NCBI GenBank assembly: GCA_021161165.1
Contig: JAGHBF010000005.1
Location: 1-8,314, forward strand
Direction: 5' to 3'
DNA: 8,314 nucleotides
From: Candidatus Aminicenantota bacterium
GTDB lineage: Bacteria; Acidobacteriota; Aminicenantia; S016-38
Of the stretch, positions 6,422-8,314 are shown piece by piece (within the stretch, counting starts at the first letter, position 1; every line of letters begins with the position of its first letter). A program made the translations under genes and the position numbers. The notes below the pieces were generated by a model. The model worked only from the letters and a program-made list of their open reading frames with translations. It made no database searches and was not told the origin of the DNA.

Positions 6422-7476
6422 TTTTTTATCTCACTTTCTATTTTCTTTATTTCACCCTCAATTTCTTTCTCTAATTCCTCTGCTTCTTCTTCCGCAGCAA
6501 TAGCAAATTTTTCTCCTTCTTTAACTCTTAGAAAAACCTTATACCACATGGAAGCAAGGGGCATCTGGAAAATCACACAGGAGACCACGCCCAGCAGGGT
6601 TAACGGTCCGAAGGCTGCTGCAGCCAGCCCCATAGCAATGGAAAGATTTTTAGTGGCGGTTCCGTAGACAAGGGGGATAGCATCATCCAGAGATATTTTG
6701 AAAATCCATTTGAGAAGATAGTAAGTCACGGGATAGGCAAGCAGATAATAGAAAAGCGCTCCTCCGGCGGGAAGTATCACCCGGGCAGTGTGGGCAAGAA
6801 TGAACTTGGATTTCAGAGAAACCCCTGAAAAGACAAGGAAGAGGGCCATAAGGGATGAAATCAAATGGTAATATGGCCTTGCCTTCTTAAGTCCCTTTTC
6901 CCCCTTTGTTTTGAGAATAAGCATACGGGTAATAACCGCTAAGATAAATGGTCCCACAACAAGAAGAAGAACTTTCTTGAATAGCATGGCCACATTTACA
7001 TTTACCTTTCCACCCACCAGGATTTTCATCCCATAGGGAATCCACACTAAGGAAACCAGGAAGGTTGTTAGCGTAAGGGAAACCGCCAGGCCCATGTTGG
7101 CATTTAATATCATGGTCCAATATGTTATAAAGCCTCCTGGAGGTGCTATGCCTGCAAGCATTAACCCTGCGAACATTTTGGGCTCCTTAGCAAAAATTAG
7201 GGCTAAGGGGAGCATCATAAGAGGAGCTACCACCAACGCCAGGAAATTTCCCAGTAAAAGTTTCTTTGGATATTTTATAGAGTCAACGAACTTCCTTATT
7301 TGCAGGTCTATCATGGAAGCCCAGAGCATGAGAAATGCTGATGGGATTATAAGGGACTTCAGAAGATTTATTATAGCCTTTGAGTAAAAGAGTCCGGCTA
7401 CAAATCCTACTACCAAAGACAGCAGGACAAACCAGACAAGATTCTTTTTTACAAAACTATCCATTTTACTAACCAT
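6418..7476 (-). CDS. BASS/ACR3-like inner-membrane permease with a C-terminal coiled coil
   Basis: The protein has 352 residues in the zero frame. Its ATG is preceded by AAGGAGGTGA (7481-7490), seven bases after GGAGG. About ten hydrophobic segments cover residues 13-310. Two broken-helix motifs typical of the bile acid:sodium symporter superfamily are visible: GIAPPGGFITYWTM at about 109-122 and YGTATKNLSIAMGLA at about 271-285. The cysteine of ACR3 arsenite exporters is absent at the first motif (PPGG instead), so arsenite efflux is not favoured; an organic anion or similar solute is likelier, but the substrate is unknown. Residues about 329-352 form a Glu/Lys-rich coiled coil with an isoleucine heptad, unusual for this family. 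The frame ends immediately after A_AAA_AAA, and the coiled coil carries on in the -1 frame (see 6326-6421). It begins 16 bases after the outer-membrane barrel gene, in operon style. Confidence 0.87.
   Translation of the reverse strand: MVSKMDSFVKKNLVWFVLLSLVVGFVAGLFYSKAIINLLKSLIIPSAFLMLWASMIDLQIRKFVDSIKYPKKLLLGNFLALVVAPLMMLPLALIFAKEPKMFAGLMLAGIAPPGGFITYWTMILNANMGLAVSLTLTTFLVSLVWIPYGMKILVGGKVNVNVAMLFKKVLLLVVGPFILAVITRMLILKTKGEKGLKKARPYYHLISSLMALFLVFSGVSLKSKFILAHTARVILPAGGALFYYLLAYPVTYYLLKWIFKISLDDAIPLVYGTATKNLSIAMGLAAAAFGPLTLLGVVSCVIFQMPLASMWYKVFLRVKEGEKFAIAAEEEAEELEKEIEGEIKKIESEIKK
6421..6427 (-). promoter_or_regulatory. Candidate -1 frameshift or slippage site (A_AAA_AAA)
   Basis: On the minus strand the permease gene reads ATA AAA AAA TAG. 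Seven As sit in the X_XXY_YYZ phase known for -1 ribosomal slippage, with the stop directly behind. A one-base backward shift gives AAA AAA ATA GAG and leaves the stop out of frame. I see no strong downstream stem-loop, only a weak one around AAGCTT. Transcript slippage on the A-run, or a fixed deletion from eight As, would look the same. Confidence 0.45.
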
Positions 7477-7492
7477 TTTTTCACCTCCTTAT

Positions 7493-8314
7493 TTAAATAA
7501 GTTTGAAAAATCCAAGCCAGATGGCATAGTTGTCCGCAAAAGGCAATTTTGCCGTTATGTTTTTAAGAAAAACCGTCTGAAGGAGGAAAGTTCTTTTCAG
7601 CCTGAACTGTACTCCAGCAACTGCTTTAAGATAGTAGTAAGAAGGGCCTGAAGAGTTAAGTGTTCTATTGTAAACCAAGCTAACCTCAGGAATAGTCCTA
7701 TAGGACAGGTTATATGCACCGGACCAGGAAACCGATATCTCGTCAGGCAGGTTTTCTCCTTGATAATCCTTCCCCTTTACCTTGTAAAAAATGGACCAAC
7801 GAAGGTCCCATTTCCCCAATTCCTTTTCTGGCAAAACAGCAAAGCCGTAATCATAACTGCCTGTGCCCAGCGGTAACTCCTGAGGGGAAAGGTTATTTGT
7901 TCTTGCGGTGGGAAATTTTGACCAGAGCAGGAAGGAAGTCAAGAACCTCTGCTTTTTGTTGTGATGAACTTTAAAAAGCAGCGCGCCCACGCAGTCTCCC
8001 AAGCCATTAGAGGATTTAGTGAAATTCGCAGTTGTAAATGACTTGCTGATTATAGGGAAATTGGCTATAGCGGTTATCCTATTGGTAATTCCGTATCTTA
8101 ACTTCAGGACAAATATTTCCGCCTTTAACTCCGTTCCTTCAGGGAGTTTTTCCATCTTATCTGTAGAAGGATTATATCGAAAGGCAAAATCCGGATAGAT
8201 AAAGTAGCCCCGAATTATCAGCCTTTTTTTAGGGAGTGTTTTTGCTGGAATTCCATATATTGGAGGGCGGGGAGTTAATTTAGCGGGAGCCGCTGAGATC
8301 AATGCTGACATAGC
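7493..8314 (-). CDS. Outer-membrane beta-barrel protein, MetA-pathway/transporter type (5' end cut off)
   Basis: There are 273 residues in the window, and the frame remains open at the edge. The first visible residues (SALISAAPA) look like the end of a signal peptide, so the in-frame Met at 8311 is probably internal and only a short N-terminal part is missing. The rest shows the alternating strands and aromatic girdles of a beta-barrel: a pair of strands around ITNRITAIANFPII, then SSNGLGDCVGAL, a segment with FLTSFLLWSKFPT, then LGTGSYDYGFAV, ending with IWLGFFKLI. The GLGD, KFPT and GTGSYDYGF landmarks resemble the MetA-pathway-of-phenol-degradation/SphA-like outer-membrane family, which is thought to pass hydrophobic or small solutes. 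The barrel type is fairly sure; the substrate is unknown. It is the first visible gene of the minus-strand cluster, 16 bases before the permease, so both may serve the same solute. Confidence 0.78.
   Translation of the reverse strand, partial: AMSALISAAPAKLTPRPPIYGIPAKTLPKKRLIIRGYFIYPDFAFRYNPSTDKMEKLPEGTELKAEIFVLKLRYGITNRITAIANFPIISKSFTTANFTKSSNGLGDCVGALLFKVHHNKKQRFLTSFLLWSKFPTARTNNLSPQELPLGTGSYDYGFAVLPEKELGKWDLRWSIFYKVKGKDYQGENLPDEISVSWSGAYNLSYRTIPEVSLVYNRTLNSSGPSYYYLKAVAGVQFRLKRTFLLQTVFLKNITAKLPFADNYAIWLGFFKLI

Noticed and set aside
6392..6667. Plus-strand frames across the permease, barrel and propeller genes
   Set aside because: They are opposite-strand shadows of well-supported genes, without ribosome sites or family features of their own.
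6418..7476. Arsenite exporter (ACR3) identity for the permease
   Set aside because: The cysteine of the ACR3 signature is missing, and the segment reads GIAPPGG as in other BASS-type transporters.
1..8314. CRISPR arrays, tRNA or rRNA genes, transposase genes
   Set aside because: No regularly spaced repeats, cloverleaf-like sequence, rRNA-like segment or transposase motif was seen in reading both strands.

Overview
The window is AT-rich DNA from a diderm (Gram-negative type) bacterium. Outer-membrane and exported proteins are present: a beta-barrel, a lipoprotein with a lipobox, and two proteins with Sec-type signal peptides. Starts mostly carry strong AGGAGG ribosome sites. The set of a sortilin/VPS10-like Asp-box propeller, an exported bleomycin-hydrolase-type peptidase and a DGC-domain protein would fit an anaerobic lineage near Acidobacteriota/Aminicenantes or a neighbouring phylum. 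That placement is a guess from gene style, not from a marker gene.

Left half (+ strand): a 1044-residue secreted Asp-box propeller protein (67-3201), a 251-base spacer without a convincing gene (3202-3452), and an exported C1B cysteine aminopeptidase (3453-4859). Both products appear to be exported, which suggests extracytoplasmic handling of polymers or peptides. A long perfect hairpin at 4869-4893 separates these genes from the convergent minus-strand set.

Right half (- strand, reading from 8314 down): a 5'-truncated outer-membrane barrel of the MetA-pathway/transporter type, a bile-acid:sodium-symporter (BASS)-like permease, a DGC-domain cysteine protein and an OsmC-family protein. Then, after a 112-base gap, comes a small lipoprotein. 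The first four are packed like an operon. Together they could form an envelope transport unit (outer membrane plus inner membrane) with two cytosolic thiol proteins. The substrate cannot be read from sequence.

The most striking detail is at the end of the permease gene. The frame stops directly after an in-phase A_AAA_AAA heptamer. The -1 frame continues the C-terminal coiled coil in perfect heptad register for 31 residues and ends in a TGA that overlaps the ATG of the next gene. This is either a recoding site or a recent one-base deletion (or sequence error) in an A-tract. Other points of interest are cysteine losses in the DGC and OsmC proteins, a 15-base motif shared by two intergenic sites, and an out-of-frame 20-bp tandem duplication in the lipoprotein linker.
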